Of a stretch of 64,000 bases of DNA, positions 1 to 8,061 are shown in pieces (positions within the stretch are counted from its first letter, which is position 1; each line of letters begins with the position of its first letter). A program made the position numbers and the translations under genes. The stretch is from positions 1-64,000 of the forward strand of contig DFQY01000020.1 in NCBI GenBank assembly GCA_002378005.1. Reading direction: 5' to 3'. The notes beneath the pieces are model-generated. The model was not told the origin of the DNA and did not search any database. It was given only the letters and a program-made list of their open reading frames with translations. The stretch is from Flavobacteriales bacterium UBA3477. GTDB lineage: Bacteria > Bacteroidota > Bacteroidia > Flavobacteriales > Schleiferiaceae.

Positions 1-92
1 GTGTCGTTGATGATCTCTTTGTAACGTTCGCTATTGTCTTTGCTGCATGCGGTAAGCAACAAGGTCAATGCTAGGATAAGGGTTGATCTCAT
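1..92 (-). CDS. N-terminus of a lipoprotein (partial)
   Basis: Thirty codons are visible on the minus strand before the window edge. They begin MRSTLILALTLLLTACSKDN, a short positively charged start, a hydrophobic core and an LTAC lipobox, so the product is a predicted SPII lipoprotein with Cys16 as the lipidated residue. The ATG overlaps the TGA of the upstream xerD gene (ATGA arrangement), so the two are probably co-transcribed and translationally coupled. The rest of the protein lies outside the window, and its function cannot be judged. Confidence 0.7.
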   Translation of the reverse strand, partial: MRSTLILALTLLLTACSKDNSERYKEIIND

Positions 93-979
93 AATGAATT
101 CAATGGGTGGTAAGTCGCAATCTCTTCGCTCAATCTCTGAGCGCTAATATGCGTATAAATTTCTGTGGTTGTGATGCTCTCATGTCCCAACAGTTGCTGC
201 ACTATTCTTAAGTCCGCACCGCCTTCCATCAAATGGGTGGCGAAGCTGTGCCGCAGCGAGTGGGGGCTAATGTTTTTCTTGATGCCGGCTTGGGCGGTGA
301 AGTGCTTAATCTTCAAGAAGATGCTTTGGCGGGTCAGTCCCGTCCCACGCACACTCAGGAAGACCGTATCTGTATGCTGCGGTTTGCACGGCAACTGGGG
401 GCGTTCGTGCTCGAGATAGAGCTCTAAAAACTTGATGGCTTCTTTATGGACCGGCACTAAGCGTTGTTTGTTGCCCTTCCCCGTGACGATGATGTAGCCT
501 TCGTTTAATCGCAATAGCGATCGTTTCAGGGTACATACTTCACTCACGCGGAGTCCACAGGCGTAGAGTAGTTCAATGATGGCACGGTCGCGGGTGGCAT
601 TGGCGGCATTCATGGGTATGGCTTCAAGGATGCTCTGCACCTCCCTGACGCTTAGTACGACTGGGAGTTTGCGTCCTACTTTCGGGTTTTCAAACAGGAG
701 GGAAGGATCGTCGGTTCGCATTTGCTCCTCCTGCATCCACCGAAAAAATCCGCGGAGGGCACTGAGAATTCGCCCTTGCGAGCGGGGACTGGTCCCTTGT
801 TCGTGGAGGGCGATCAAAAATTTTTGGATGTCCTGAGCAGAAATAGACGTAGGACCTTTGCCGCTGTTTTGATCCAGCAGGCTGAGGTCGCGGCTGTAGG
901 CGGCAAGGGTATTGTCGCTCAAGCCACGCTCAAATTTCAGGTAATCTTTAAAGCCTTGTATGGCGTTGGTCCAATTCAT
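89..979 (-). CDS. xerD: Site-specific tyrosine recombinase XerD
   Basis: This 296-residue tyrosine recombinase should act with XerC at dif to resolve chromosome dimers. From the ATG at 979 it starts MNWTNAIQGFKDYLKFERGL, the usual SAM-like core-binding domain, and its length is standard for XerD. Catalytic residues are visible: R144 (GLRVSEV), K168 (GKGNKQR), H240 and R243 (PHSLRHSFATH), H266 (LLGHE) and nucleophile Y275 (TEIYTH). A longer reading frame extends to 1078, but it would run over the divergent aroQ start and adds a non-conserved tail. Only 37 bp separate it from aroQ. XerD rather than XerC is inferred from overall resemblance and the aroQ neighbour. It is a housekeeping recombinase, not evidence of a mobile element. 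Confidence 0.9.
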   Translation of the reverse strand: MNWTNAIQGFKDYLKFERGLSDNTLAAYSRDLSLLDQNSGKGPTSISAQDIQKFLIALHEQGTSPRSQGRILSALRGFFRWMQEEQMRTDDPSLLFENPKVGRKLPVVLSVREVQSILEAIPMNAANATRDRAIIELLYACGLRVSEVCTLKRSLLRLNEGYIIVTGKGNKQRLVPVHKEAIKFLELYLEHERPQLPCKPQHTDTVFLSVRGTGLTRQSIFLKIKHFTAQAGIKKNISPHSLRHSFATHLMEGGADLRIVQQLLGHESITTTEIYTHISAQRLSEEIATYHPLNSL

Positions 980-1016
980 TCCTCTAATTTCGTACTTCAA
1001 ATTGTACTTTAGCACC

Positions 1017-1448
1017 ATGCGTATTTTAATTCTCAACGGACCCAATCTGAATTTAGTTGGCAGTCGTGAACCAGGCATCTACGGGGCTCAAGACTTTTTG
1101 TCGTTCTACAATGAATTGAGTGCGGTCTATGACGATGCTGCACACTTCGAATATCATCAAAGCAATGTCGAGGGCGAGCTCATCGATATACTACAAAGTG
1201 CCGATGGCAACTTTGATGGAGTGCTTCTGAATGCCGGTGGGTATACCCATACCTCGGTAGCCATCATGGATTGCGTGGCAGCCATTAAAACACCTGTGGT
1301 AGAAGTGCACATTTCTAACCCATTGGCACGTGAAGATTTCCGTCATACCAGCTTGGTGGGACAGCGTTGCTTGGCAACGGTAAGTGGCTTTGGATTAGAC
1401 AGTTATCGACTGGCGCTTGAAGGGTTGTTGACCTATCTCGAAGGCTAG
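1017..1448 (+). CDS. aroQ: 3-dehydroquinate dehydratase, type II
   Basis: A 143-residue type II dehydroquinase, which dehydrates 3-dehydroquinate to 3-dehydroshikimate in the shikimate pathway. It starts MRILILNGPNLNLVGSREPG with the catalytic Tyr in the EPGIYG loop. The YHQSNVEGELID segment, the substrate-binding NAGGYTHTSVA segment and the catalytic-His region VEVHISNP follow in the expected order. The length is typical of the family (about 140-150). The ATG at 1017 is preferred over an in-frame start at 960 because the family begins directly with the beta strand leading into NGPNLN. It diverges from xerD, and its stop codon directly abuts the stop codon of the convergent alcohol dehydrogenase with no spacer. 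Confidence 0.95.
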   Translation: MRILILNGPNLNLVGSREPGIYGAQDFLSFYNELSAVYDDAAHFEYHQSNVEGELIDILQSADGNFDGVLLNAGGYTHTSVAIMDCVAAIKTPVVEVHISNPLAREDFRHTSLVGQRCLATVSGFGLDSYRLALEGLLTYLEG

Positions 1449-2606
1449 TTACAGCGACATTTCAAGTATTTTCTCCACATCCGAAGGGGTGATGTCCTTA
1501 TGCTCTCCTAAGGCCGTCCAACCGTAATTTTTCAATTGATCTGCAGCACGCTGCTCGATACCTGCGGTATCTACATTGTATTCGCTTAGCTTAGTGGCGA
1601 TGCCTAGAGATTGGAAGAACGCCTCTGTGCGGTCGATGGCTTCGTGCGCTACATCGAAATCTGTGCCGGAGAGCCCCAAGACTCTACGACCGTATTGGGC
1701 AAGTTTCGCTTGCTTTTGACTGAACTTGTAGCGATACATGCTGGGTAAAACAATGGCCAGGGTACGTGCGTGGTCGATGTTATACGCGGCGGTGAGCTCA
1801 TGGCCCACGGCGTGTATACTCCAATCCGTAGGTACTCCCTTTTGTATGAGGCCGTTCAAGGCCATGGTACAGCTCCACATGAAATTCGCAGCGAGGTCGT
1901 AGTCCTTTGGATTTTCCAAGAGGCTAGGAGCGATTTCTATCAGGGTACTTAAGATTCCTTCACTGATACGATCCTGTAAAGTTGCGGGAGTGGGGTAGGT
2001 CATATACTGTTCCATGACGTGGGTGAACGCATCCACTAGGCCATTGGCCAATTGTCTTGTTGGAATGCTTTGAACTACTGTAGGGTCACAGATGGAAAAT
2101 AGCGGGAATAATCCTGGTCCACCCATGCCGCGTTTTTGACCAATAGAACGACGGCTTATCACTGCACCACTGTTCATTTCAGAACCGGTTGCGGGTAGTG
2201 TGAGCACGGTGCCAAAGGGCATGCCTATTTCTGTGCGAATGCCCTTGTCGAGAATGTCCCATGCATCAACACCGTCGTAAAGAGCGGCCGAAGCGAGGAA
2301 TTTCGTTCCGTCAATAACAGAACCACCTCCGACTGCGAGTAGGAAGGTGATGTTTTGGGTTTTGATGATGTCCAGAGCGCGGCTCAGCGTATCGAAATCT
2401 GGATTGGGTTCTATGCCGCCAAATTCTACTACCTCAAAGCTCGAGAGGGAGGAAATGACTTTGTCGTAGGTGCCGTGGGATTTTATAGAGCCGCCGCCGT
2501 AGGTCATCAATACTTTTGATCCAGCGGGGATCAGGGTGGCCAATTGTTGGTGTGCATCCTTGCCAAAGCAAAGATTCGTTGGGTTATATAGATTGAAGTT
2601 GATCAT
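1449..2606 (-). CDS. yqhD: Iron-containing alcohol dehydrogenase, YqhD-like NADPH-dependent aldehyde reductase
   Basis: This 385-residue protein matches the YqhD/BdhA branch of group III metal-dependent alcohol dehydrogenases over its full length. Visible features are the N-terminal FNLYNPTNLCFGK, the YGGGSIKSHG and GGGSVIDGTKF nucleotide-binding segments, TLPATGSEMNSGAVIS, and the metal-ligand region with D and H in VDAFTHVMEQ, H in AVGHELTA and H in DHARTLAIVLP. The family reduces aldehydes, including products of lipid peroxidation, to alcohols with NADPH. It faces aroQ tail to tail with zero intergenic bases, so neither gene has room for its own intergenic terminator. The precise substrate cannot be read from the sequence. 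Confidence 0.9.
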   Translation of the reverse strand: MINFNLYNPTNLCFGKDAHQQLATLIPAGSKVLMTYGGGSIKSHGTYDKVISSLSSFEVVEFGGIEPNPDFDTLSRALDIIKTQNITFLLAVGGGSVIDGTKFLASAALYDGVDAWDILDKGIRTEIGMPFGTVLTLPATGSEMNSGAVISRRSIGQKRGMGGPGLFPLFSICDPTVVQSIPTRQLANGLVDAFTHVMEQYMTYPTPATLQDRISEGILSTLIEIAPSLLENPKDYDLAANFMWSCTMALNGLIQKGVPTDWSIHAVGHELTAAYNIDHARTLAIVLPSMYRYKFSQKQAKLAQYGRRVLGLSGTDFDVAHEAIDRTEAFFQSLGIATKLSEYNVDTAGIEQRAADQLKNYGWTALGEHKDITPSDVEKILEMSL

Positions 2607-2654
2607 GATGGGTTGTTGTTTCCATCAAAAATAACCACAAAAAGAAAGTGAAGT

Positions 2655-3596
2655 TTAGAATTGAATGTAGCGATCTTTCTTCGCGCTATATATGTGCTCC
2701 AATGGAATTAGAATTCCCGTTTCTTCTACATCACCGAAGTCTTTATTGATGAAAGTTCCGAAGGTCATCATCTTAGGACTCAAGGTCATGTATTGCTTGA
2801 TCAGCGGAGGTACACTTTCCCCATGCTCACCGACCATCTTGCCTAGTTGACGAAGGCCAGATTTAAAGCTGCTTTCGAAATCATTATGATCGATGGGGAA
2901 TAGCTCGTCCATGTTTGGCAAGAATTTCACATCTGCGGCAACGGTCGGGGACATCAACTGTTCGGAATCCGGGAAGAAATGCGCAAGGAAGCTAAGGACC
3001 ATATTGCGGGCTTCGCGGTTGTAGGTTGGATACATGGTCACCTTTCCGTAGAAGTACTTCAGATGGTCGTATCGACGTACAATGGCGCCAAGGCCGTCCC
3101 AAATATTATCTAAGGCAAACAATCCGCGTTTTGGATCTACCGCCAGCTGGTATTTTGGCTGTACCCAGCTTCTTCCCAGCTCAATGCTGTGAGGCAAATA
3201 GTCTTTTACGAAGGATTCAGTGAACTTAAAGTAATGCCCCATGCTTAGGTCATGCTCCCAATTCCCTTTCTCCGTCACTACTTTTCCATCAATAAACCTG
3301 TAGCCGCCCACTATTTCTTCTTCCTCAGGATTCCATACGATCAATTGCTCGTAGGGGATTTCGCTCAGGTCCATATCGTCCAGATCAATGGGCTGTCCCG
3401 TACCTCCATCTGCCGTAGCAAAGGTGAGCTCGCGCAAACGACCTATTTCCTGAAGTAGGTTAGGAGAGTTGTGTACATTGATGAAATAGATCTCATTATT
3501 GAGCTTCGAGGTGTGGCGCACGAATTTTTCCTGCGTCAATTCTTTTTTCAAATCCTCTACAGGAACTGCAGGGCGGATATAGCTGAGATCGTTCAT
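2655..3596 (-). CDS. GNAT-type N-acyltransferase, GlsB/OlsB-like (acyl-amino-acid lipid synthesis, first step)
   Basis: A 313-residue acyltransferase of the hemolysin-like/OlsB group (Acetyltransf_5 fold). Characteristic segments are LRELTFATADGGTG, DLDDMDLSEIPYEQLIVW, GGYRFIDG and, most telling, SIELGRSWVQPKYQ followed by FALDNIWDGLGAIVRRY. Family members transfer a 3-hydroxyacyl group from ACP to the amino group of ornithine or, in Bacteroides (GlsB), glycine. It is the second gene of a pair: the upstream partner at 3633-4460 is a PlsC-like O-acyltransferase ending 36 bp before this start. The two steps together give a phosphorus-free membrane lipid. Which amino acid is used cannot be told from the sequence. 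Confidence 0.8.
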   Translation of the reverse strand: MNDLSYIRPAVPVEDLKKELTQEKFVRHTSKLNNEIYFINVHNSPNLLQEIGRLRELTFATADGGTGQPIDLDDMDLSEIPYEQLIVWNPEEEEIVGGYRFIDGKVVTEKGNWEHDLSMGHYFKFTESFVKDYLPHSIELGRSWVQPKYQLAVDPKRGLFALDNIWDGLGAIVRRYDHLKYFYGKVTMYPTYNREARNMVLSFLAHFFPDSEQLMSPTVAADVKFLPNMDELFPIDHNDFESSFKSGLRQLGKMVGEHGESVPPLIKQYMTLSPKMMTFGTFINKDFGDVEETGILIPLEHIYSAKKDRYIQF

Positions 3597-3632
3597 GGGT
3601 GTAAATATACCTCTCAGATTGCGATTAAAGGC

Positions 3633-4460
3633 TTATTCAACAAGTTCGTACACTTGTTTCTTTACTTCATAGGCCCACTGATCGTCGGTCTGGCTCTTAT
3701 CAAAGGTCTCCGGTGCTATGGGTTTGCCATATGTAATGGTAATGGCATTGCCTTTTTGCTTAAATATTTCATCCACCAAAAAGAGCATTTCAATATTGAT
3801 CTTGATGCGAAGGAACTTGCGGATCTTTGCTACGGCGTAAAATCTGCGGCTAAGACGGCCACTGATATGCACGGGTACTACAGGTTTTTGGTGGCGCTTG
3901 GCTTTATTGATAAAGGTCTTTTTCCAGTCCAAGTCTCGAATCACCTTATGGCGTGTCATACGAGAAACCAATCCTGCCGGAAAAATAAATACAGCGTTAT
4001 CACTAGCAAATAGCTCGTCTACCTTGCGAATATTTTCTCGTGCGTTGGCGCCAAATGCGTTGATGCCCACAAACAAGCCACGGAGGTTCATGATTTGCTC
4101 CAACAGGTCGTTGGTTAAGAACTTAACATCTCTTCTGTAGCGTCCAATACTTACCAAAATAGCTAAAGCGTCTGTTCCGCCTAGTGGATGATTGGCTGCA
4201 AAGATGGCGCCTCCTTCAGTGGGGATATTTTCAGCACCTACTGTTTTTACGCTGATAGAAGAGTAGTCCAAGAACTTTTCACAAAACTCGAAATCACGAA
4301 TATCGCGCGCTTCATTGAGGTAGTCGTTGATGTAGGATTCGTGAACGATACTCTCTTTGAACCAATTAATCAAAGCATTGGGAATCAATGGGTAGAGCGT
4401 TGGACTCTTGTCGCTGATGGCTTTGTGGACGTCTACAAACTTTTCTTTTGTGGGTGTCAT
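3633..4460 (-). CDS. PlsC-like O-acyltransferase, GlsA/OlsA-like
   Basis: A 275-residue membrane-associated acyltransferase. The catalytic motif is NHPLGGTDAL, with H91 and D97 forming the HPLGGxD variant of the PlsC HX4D box. It is followed by FVGINAFGANARENIRKVDE and the IFPAGLVSR segment that occupies the place of the usual FPEGTRS acceptor motif. This HPLGG variant is typical of Bacteroidota enzymes that add the second acyl chain to N-acyl amino acid lipids (GlsA). Pairing with the downstream GNAT acyltransferase supports that role, while a lysophosphatidate acyltransferase role is the alternative. There is no signal peptide; action at the inner face of the inner membrane is inferred. Confidence 0.78.
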   Translation of the reverse strand: MTPTKEKFVDVHKAISDKSPTLYPLIPNALINWFKESIVHESYINDYLNEARDIRDFEFCEKFLDYSSISVKTVGAENIPTEGGAIFAANHPLGGTDALAILVSIGRYRRDVKFLTNDLLEQIMNLRGLFVGINAFGANARENIRKVDELFASDNAVFIFPAGLVSRMTRHKVIRDLDWKKTFINKAKRHQKPVVPVHISGRLSRRFYAVAKIRKFLRIKINIEMLFLVDEIFKQKGNAITITYGKPIAPETFDKSQTDDQWAYEVKKQVYELVE

Positions 4461-4502
4461 TGGCGATGGTTGAGGCGTAAAAATAAGGGTTTCTTAAAAT
4501 TA

Positions 4503-4958
4503 TTATCGCTTGTAATTGGACTCGTAAATCTCAATCCATTTTTGGACGGTAACTTTTTTGGCCAATTCTTCGATCAATTCGAAAGGGATGTCTTCTGGCT
4601 TTTTGAATCGGACACAGCTTTTTCCCATATCGAGTTTCTTGCTGCTGTGCTTCGGGAATTCCTCTGTCCACCATGTAAAGAGTTCTGGAATAGCGTAGAT
4701 CCCCATGTGGTAGAGTGCAATGAAATTCTTCTGTGAGGCAAAACTTACAAAGGGCAGTGGCTCCGAGGGCTTACAATGGTATCCATCTGGATAAATGCTG
4801 TGCGGTATAATGAACGCCGGCATACCGTACCCCAAGCCTTCTTCGAATCCTTCCGGGAGGTGTGTTCTGAAAATGGCCATGAGTCGCTCGAAAGCTGATT
4901 GGCGTTCTTCTGGAATCTTGGAAATATAATCTGCCACGGAACTTGCAGGGATTCTCAT
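4503..4958 (-). CDS. DUF1801 domain protein (YdhG-like)
   Basis: From the ATG at 4958 this is a 151-residue soluble protein beginning MRIPASSVADYISKIPEERQ. It carries the DUF1801/YdhG pattern: a predicted helical start, then GFEEGLGYGMPAF, SFASQKNFIALYHMGIY and the C-terminal GKSCVRFKKPEDIPFELIEE. The biochemical role of the family is unknown; it resembles a small alpha/beta fold related to frataxin-like proteins. An upstream extension to 5060 would cross the start of the divergent gene at 4999 and has no family resemblance. It lies 42 bp upstream of the acyltransferase pair on the same strand and could share their transcript. Confidence 0.8.
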   Translation of the reverse strand: MRIPASSVADYISKIPEERQSAFERLMAIFRTHLPEGFEEGLGYGMPAFIIPHSIYPDGYHCKPSEPLPFVSFASQKNFIALYHMGIYAIPELFTWWTEEFPKHSSKKLDMGKSCVRFKKPEDIPFELIEELAKKVTVQKWIEIYESNYKR

Positions 4959-4998
4959 AATTCGAAGTAAGTTTAGGAGTTCCAAAATACAATATGCC

Positions 4999-5628
4999 AT
5001 GAAAACGAACCTAAGTATCCTATTGTTTTTGCTATGGGTAGGGGGTTTTGCCCAGAACAAGCAAGTCGTTTTTGATGTAGATCCTCGCGGTTATCAGATT
5101 GCCAAGGTGTTGCCATTCAAGTTGGCAGAGCGCGGCGATACTACTGTGATGCTCGAAGCACTATACGGGTTGGAGAACAATCAAGAGCGGTTTCGTTTCA
5201 TTTTTACGGTGAGCCACCAGGGCAGCATGTTTTACAAAACTGCGGATCACACTACGCTGACGTTTGATGGAGAGAATGCTTCGGCGACGTTGAAGAGTTT
5301 AGAGCCATTGACGTTTGAGGTGAATTCTTTGGAATACCATTTTGTCTTTACCGCAGGGGATTTAGGGTATGAGGACAACGACATTAGTTTGCAACGAATG
5401 GGGGGCATTCATGCCATTACCATTCACCAATTGCCTGAGATGGACATGGACTTTGAGTTAGAAGAAGAGCAATATGCGTTCTTGAAAGACCTTCAGAATT
5501 CCTTGCGCGTTTCCTACCGAAAAGGGGATACTACTGGCGGCTCAGCCATTCGTGGAAGTTTTGGAAATGAGAAATCGAATAGAAACACCAAGACGACAAA
5601 TTCCCGCGGTAATCGCCTAAAACTTTAA
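4999..5628 (+). CDS. Hypothetical exported protein
   Basis: A 209-residue protein with a clear Sec signal peptide (MKTNLSILLFLLWVGGFAQ, cleavage after AQ as usual in Bacteroidota). The mature part is rich in beta-prone segments such as FDVDPRGYQIAKV, RFRFIFTVSHQGSMF and LEYHFVFTAGDLGY, and ends in a polar, basic, low-complexity tail (EKSNRNTKTTNSRGNRLKL). No domain family was recognised. It starts 40 bp from the divergent DUF1801 gene, and its TAA stop overlaps the stop of the convergent galactanase gene by the sequence TTAA at 5625-5628. Periplasmic or surface location is inferred from the signal only. Confidence 0.75.
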   Translation: MKTNLSILLFLLWVGGFAQNKQVVFDVDPRGYQIAKVLPFKLAERGDTTVMLEALYGLENNQERFRFIFTVSHQGSMFYKTADHTTLTFDGENASATLKSLEPLTFEVNSLEYHFVFTAGDLGYEDNDISLQRMGGIHAITIHQLPEMDMDFELEEEQYAFLKDLQNSLRVSYRKGDTTGGSAIRGSFGNEKSNRNTKTTNSRGNRLKL

Positions 5629-6686
5629 GGTTCCTGCCCTAAGGATTTTAGCGCTGGCAGTGCTATGCCTTGGAAGTTGAACAGCGCCTGATTCTCATAA
5701 GGACTACCTTCCGTAGCTTCAGGGCCCTTGTAGGCCACCAGCTCGCCGCCCCAATACACTAATCCCGTGCCTAAAGAATCCGTAATAGCGCGTAAATCTG
5801 CCATCAAGTCCGCTTGTCCATCGGGAGTGGCCGGGTAATCTGGATGTAGGTCTGAGGTGCTTCCGATATGATTGTTCGTCCAATCATTCCAGCCCAAGGT
5901 GAAGGCGTAGGAGGTTTCGACGATGGAGACAGGTCGCTGGAAGGAATCGGCTAAACTAAAACACGTTTGTGAAAGGGTTGGTAAGCTCGTGCCGTGCCAT
6001 TTAGGATAATAGGAAAGGCCAATCCAATCGTAATTCAAAGAATCTACCGTTGCATAGAAGTTCATGGCGTTGTCGTATCCGGCATAATGCAGGATCGTCG
6101 TAACGGTGGAATCTGCTGCTTTGGCGCCCTCAATTCCCGCCGCGAGGAGGGTTTGGAAATTTCCATTTCCGTTGCGCATGCCAAAAGGGTGCATGAAGCC
6201 GTGGTTGATTTCATTGCCTATTTGCACATATTCCGGTTGCAGGGTGGCTACCACATGTTGGGTGAAGGTGCGAACGCTATCGGCAAGTTCACTCATACTG
6301 AGGTTCTCCCATTGCACGGGCACGGATTGTGCACCCGGATCGGCCCAAGTGTTGCTGTAGTGAAAGGTGAGCATGGTCTGGAATCCTATGGTTTTTAGTC
6401 TCTGCACATAGGGGACCAATTCCTCTAAAGACCCATCCCCAGTGGGGTTGTTCCAGACTTTTAACCGGATCAGATTGAGGCCGTTGTTTCTCAAGATTTC
6501 CAGCGCATCTCCGGGGTTACCTTCGGCGTCCTTAAATGCGTAGTTGTAATCTTCGATTTTTGGAAGCTGACTAAAATCTGTACCGCGGAGCGGGTGATCA
6601 CTAGGTGAGGGGGTTGGCGGCTCGGGAGTGGTGCAGGCCATTAGCAAGCACATCATTGAACCAATTCCAAGGACGCGGTGTTTCAT
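5625..6686 (-). CDS. GH53 arabinogalactan endo-beta-1,4-galactanase, lipoprotein
   Basis: A 353-residue glycoside hydrolase family 53 enzyme, expected to cut beta-1,4-galactan side chains of pectic arabinogalactan. From the ATG at 6686 it begins MKHRVLGIGSMMCLLMACTT, a signal with an LMAC lipobox, so it is a predicted lipoprotein. The barrel begins RGTDFSQLPKIEDYNYAFKD. The acid/base Glu is in VQIGNEINHGFMHPFG and the nucleophile Glu in VSIVETSYAFTLGW, with YYPKWHG and GLVYWGGE matching conserved GH53 loops. No SusC/SusD pair or other carbohydrate enzyme is adjacent, so it stands alone here. Its stop overlaps that of the convergent exported protein. Confidence 0.93.
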   Translation of the reverse strand: MKHRVLGIGSMMCLLMACTTPEPPTPSPSDHPLRGTDFSQLPKIEDYNYAFKDAEGNPGDALEILRNNGLNLIRLKVWNNPTGDGSLEELVPYVQRLKTIGFQTMLTFHYSNTWADPGAQSVPVQWENLSMSELADSVRTFTQHVVATLQPEYVQIGNEINHGFMHPFGMRNGNGNFQTLLAAGIEGAKAADSTVTTILHYAGYDNAMNFYATVDSLNYDWIGLSYYPKWHGTSLPTLSQTCFSLADSFQRPVSIVETSYAFTLGWNDWTNNHIGSTSDLHPDYPATPDGQADLMADLRAITDSLGTGLVYWGGELVAYKGPEATEGSPYENQALFNFQGIALPALKSLGQEP

Positions 6687-6702
6687 AGGGAAAAGATACA
6701 CA

Positions 6703-6870
6703 ATGTTTGGATTGTTCAAGAAGAAGACGGAGCGCGAGAAATTAGAAGCGCAATACGATGCGTTGATTAAAAAGAGCTACGAACTCAGCCATAGCAACCG
6801 AGCGGAGAGTGACCGGGTGCAGGCACAGGCGCAGGAGGTCTTACAAAAATTGGACGCGCTCGAAGATTAA
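6703..6870 (+). CDS. DUF6435 / Lacal_2735 family small protein
   Basis: A 55-residue protein, MFGLFKKKTEREKLEAQYDA followed by LIKKSYELSHSNRAESDRVQ. This matches the small Bacteroidota family annotated as Lacal_2735 (DUF6435): a short hydrophobic/basic start and then a charged, probably helical or coiled-coil body. Its function is unknown. The start at 6703 is 16 bp from the divergent galactanase start; a longer in-frame start at 6628 would read back over the galactanase signal peptide and is rejected. The TAA stop overlaps the stop of the convergent DUF3817 gene by TTAA at 6867-6870. Confidence 0.85.
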   Translation: MFGLFKKKTEREKLEAQYDALIKKSYELSHSNRAESDRVQAQAQEVLQKLDALED

Positions 6871-7178
6871 GCTTCGCCATGCGCAGCACCTATCGGGCGC
6901 AACCAACGCTTTTCTGCGTAGAATGTGCCAAAAGGCAGTAATGAGGCTGCGAGGAAGATGAAAAACTCCTTCCAGCCCACCTTGTAGTTCACCTTAAATT
7001 CAATGAGCGCGAATAAATAGAGCACTGTCAATAATCCGTGCAGCATCCCAAACAACTTGTTCGGCATAGGCATCTCTGCCAAATATTTCAGCGGCATAGA
7101 AATGAACAGGAGAACGAGGAACGAGCTGCCTTCGAAGAAAGCCACCCATTTAAATCTAGAGTAAGGGGTCTTAAGCAT
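6867..7178 (-). CDS. DUF3817 family small integral membrane protein
   Basis: A 103-residue membrane protein with about three transmembrane stretches (FEGSSFLVLLFISMPLKYLA, GMLHGLLTVLYLFALIEF, FFIFLAASLLPFGTFYA). The motif order, with EG in the first helix, HG in the second and a C-terminal P-F-GTF-E, matches DUF3817 (the YdzA-like integral membrane family). The biochemical role of the family is unknown. Its start overlaps the 3' end of the upstream alpha/beta hydrolase gene by 8 bp, implying an operon and translational coupling. Its stop overlaps that of DUF6435. Confidence 0.85.
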   Translation of the reverse strand: MLKTPYSRFKWVAFFEGSSFLVLLFISMPLKYLAEMPMPNKLFGMLHGLLTVLYLFALIEFKVNYKVGWKEFFIFLAASLLPFGTFYAEKRWLRPIGAAHGEA

Positions 7179-7959
7179 TTTTAGAGTGCTGTTTCAAAAA
7201 CTTGATGGCTTTCTCATTAAACGCTTCAGGTTGTTCAACATTCACCACATGGCCGCAATTTTCGATCACATGTAAGAGGGCGCTTTGGTGAAAGGCAACA
7301 ATTTTTCGAATACTGGGAAGGAACATGTGATCTTCACTACCCATGATATACAGGGTAGGAACATTGCTGTCCTTAAATCTGAAGTATTTCAGTAGTGGAT
7401 TTACCTCTGCGACTAGGGTAAACCAGCGTTTAAATTCTCGTTGGTAAAGCTTCCTTGCCTCGAGAATGAAAAGGTTTCTAGCCTCGCGATGGGTTTTTCT
7501 TGGCATGATGACCCAAGCAAAGAATCGATACAGTACCATATACGGTAGCACACTTTTTAAGGCCGCACCAGTACGCATCAATACCTGGCCACGTTTGTTG
7601 AGTTTCATGACCGCCCCGCCCATGATCATACTGAGGGTCCGGTTTGGATAACGCTCGGTGATTTCTCTAATGATGATGGTGCCTAACGAGATGCCTACCC
7701 AGTGAGTGCGTTGGATTTTTAAGTGGTCCAAGACTTCCAATACCTCGTCTCCGATGGTGGAGAAATTGTAGTTTTTTAACTTTTCATAGAACGGTGCCTT
7801 ACTATTGCCATGGCCACGTAAATCGACCAGTAGAACATTGAAGCTTTTGCGAAAAGTACGCAATTGCTTGTACCAGATGGTGCTAGATCCTCCCGCCCCG
7901 TGGACGAAGGTTACCCATGGAAGGTCGGGATGGGTCATATGTGTACTGTAGCTGAGCAT
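7171..7959 (-). CDS. Alpha/beta hydrolase
   Basis: A 262-residue alpha/beta hydrolase when started at the ATG at 7959 (MLSYSTHMTHPDLPWVTFVH). The oxyanion loop is FVHGAGGSSTIWY, the nucleophile elbow is WVGISLGTIII with the Ser in GxSxG, the acid is in MGSEDHMFLP and the catalytic His in ENCGHVVNVEQPEAFN. The complete triad makes it a likely active esterase, lipase or small-molecule hydrolase, but the substrate is not evident. An extension to 8028 is possible in frame but adds a non-conserved 23-residue leader. It overlaps the downstream DUF3817 gene by 8 bp. Confidence 0.88.
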   Translation of the reverse strand: MLSYSTHMTHPDLPWVTFVHGAGGSSTIWYKQLRTFRKSFNVLLVDLRGHGNSKAPFYEKLKNYNFSTIGDEVLEVLDHLKIQRTHWVGISLGTIIIREITERYPNRTLSMIMGGAVMKLNKRGQVLMRTGAALKSVLPYMVLYRFFAWVIMPRKTHREARNLFILEARKLYQREFKRWFTLVAEVNPLLKYFRFKDSNVPTLYIMGSEDHMFLPSIRKIVAFHQSALLHVIENCGHVVNVEQPEAFNEKAIKFLKQHSKNA

Positions 7960-8061
7960 GATACAAATAAAGGAAAACTCATGAACAAATTGGACACTAA
8001 AAAGGTTGCGTCGGTAAGAGTTATCCATTAGATTGTGGGTAACTACACTATATCAAAAATT

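Noticed and set aside
89..979. Tyrosine recombinase as integrase of a mobile element
   Set aside because: Length, motifs and the divergent aroQ neighbour fit housekeeping XerD; no attachment repeats or cargo genes are seen.
3471..4013. 180-residue plus-strand frame
   Set aside because: It is antisense to the two acyltransferase genes, which have clear motifs.
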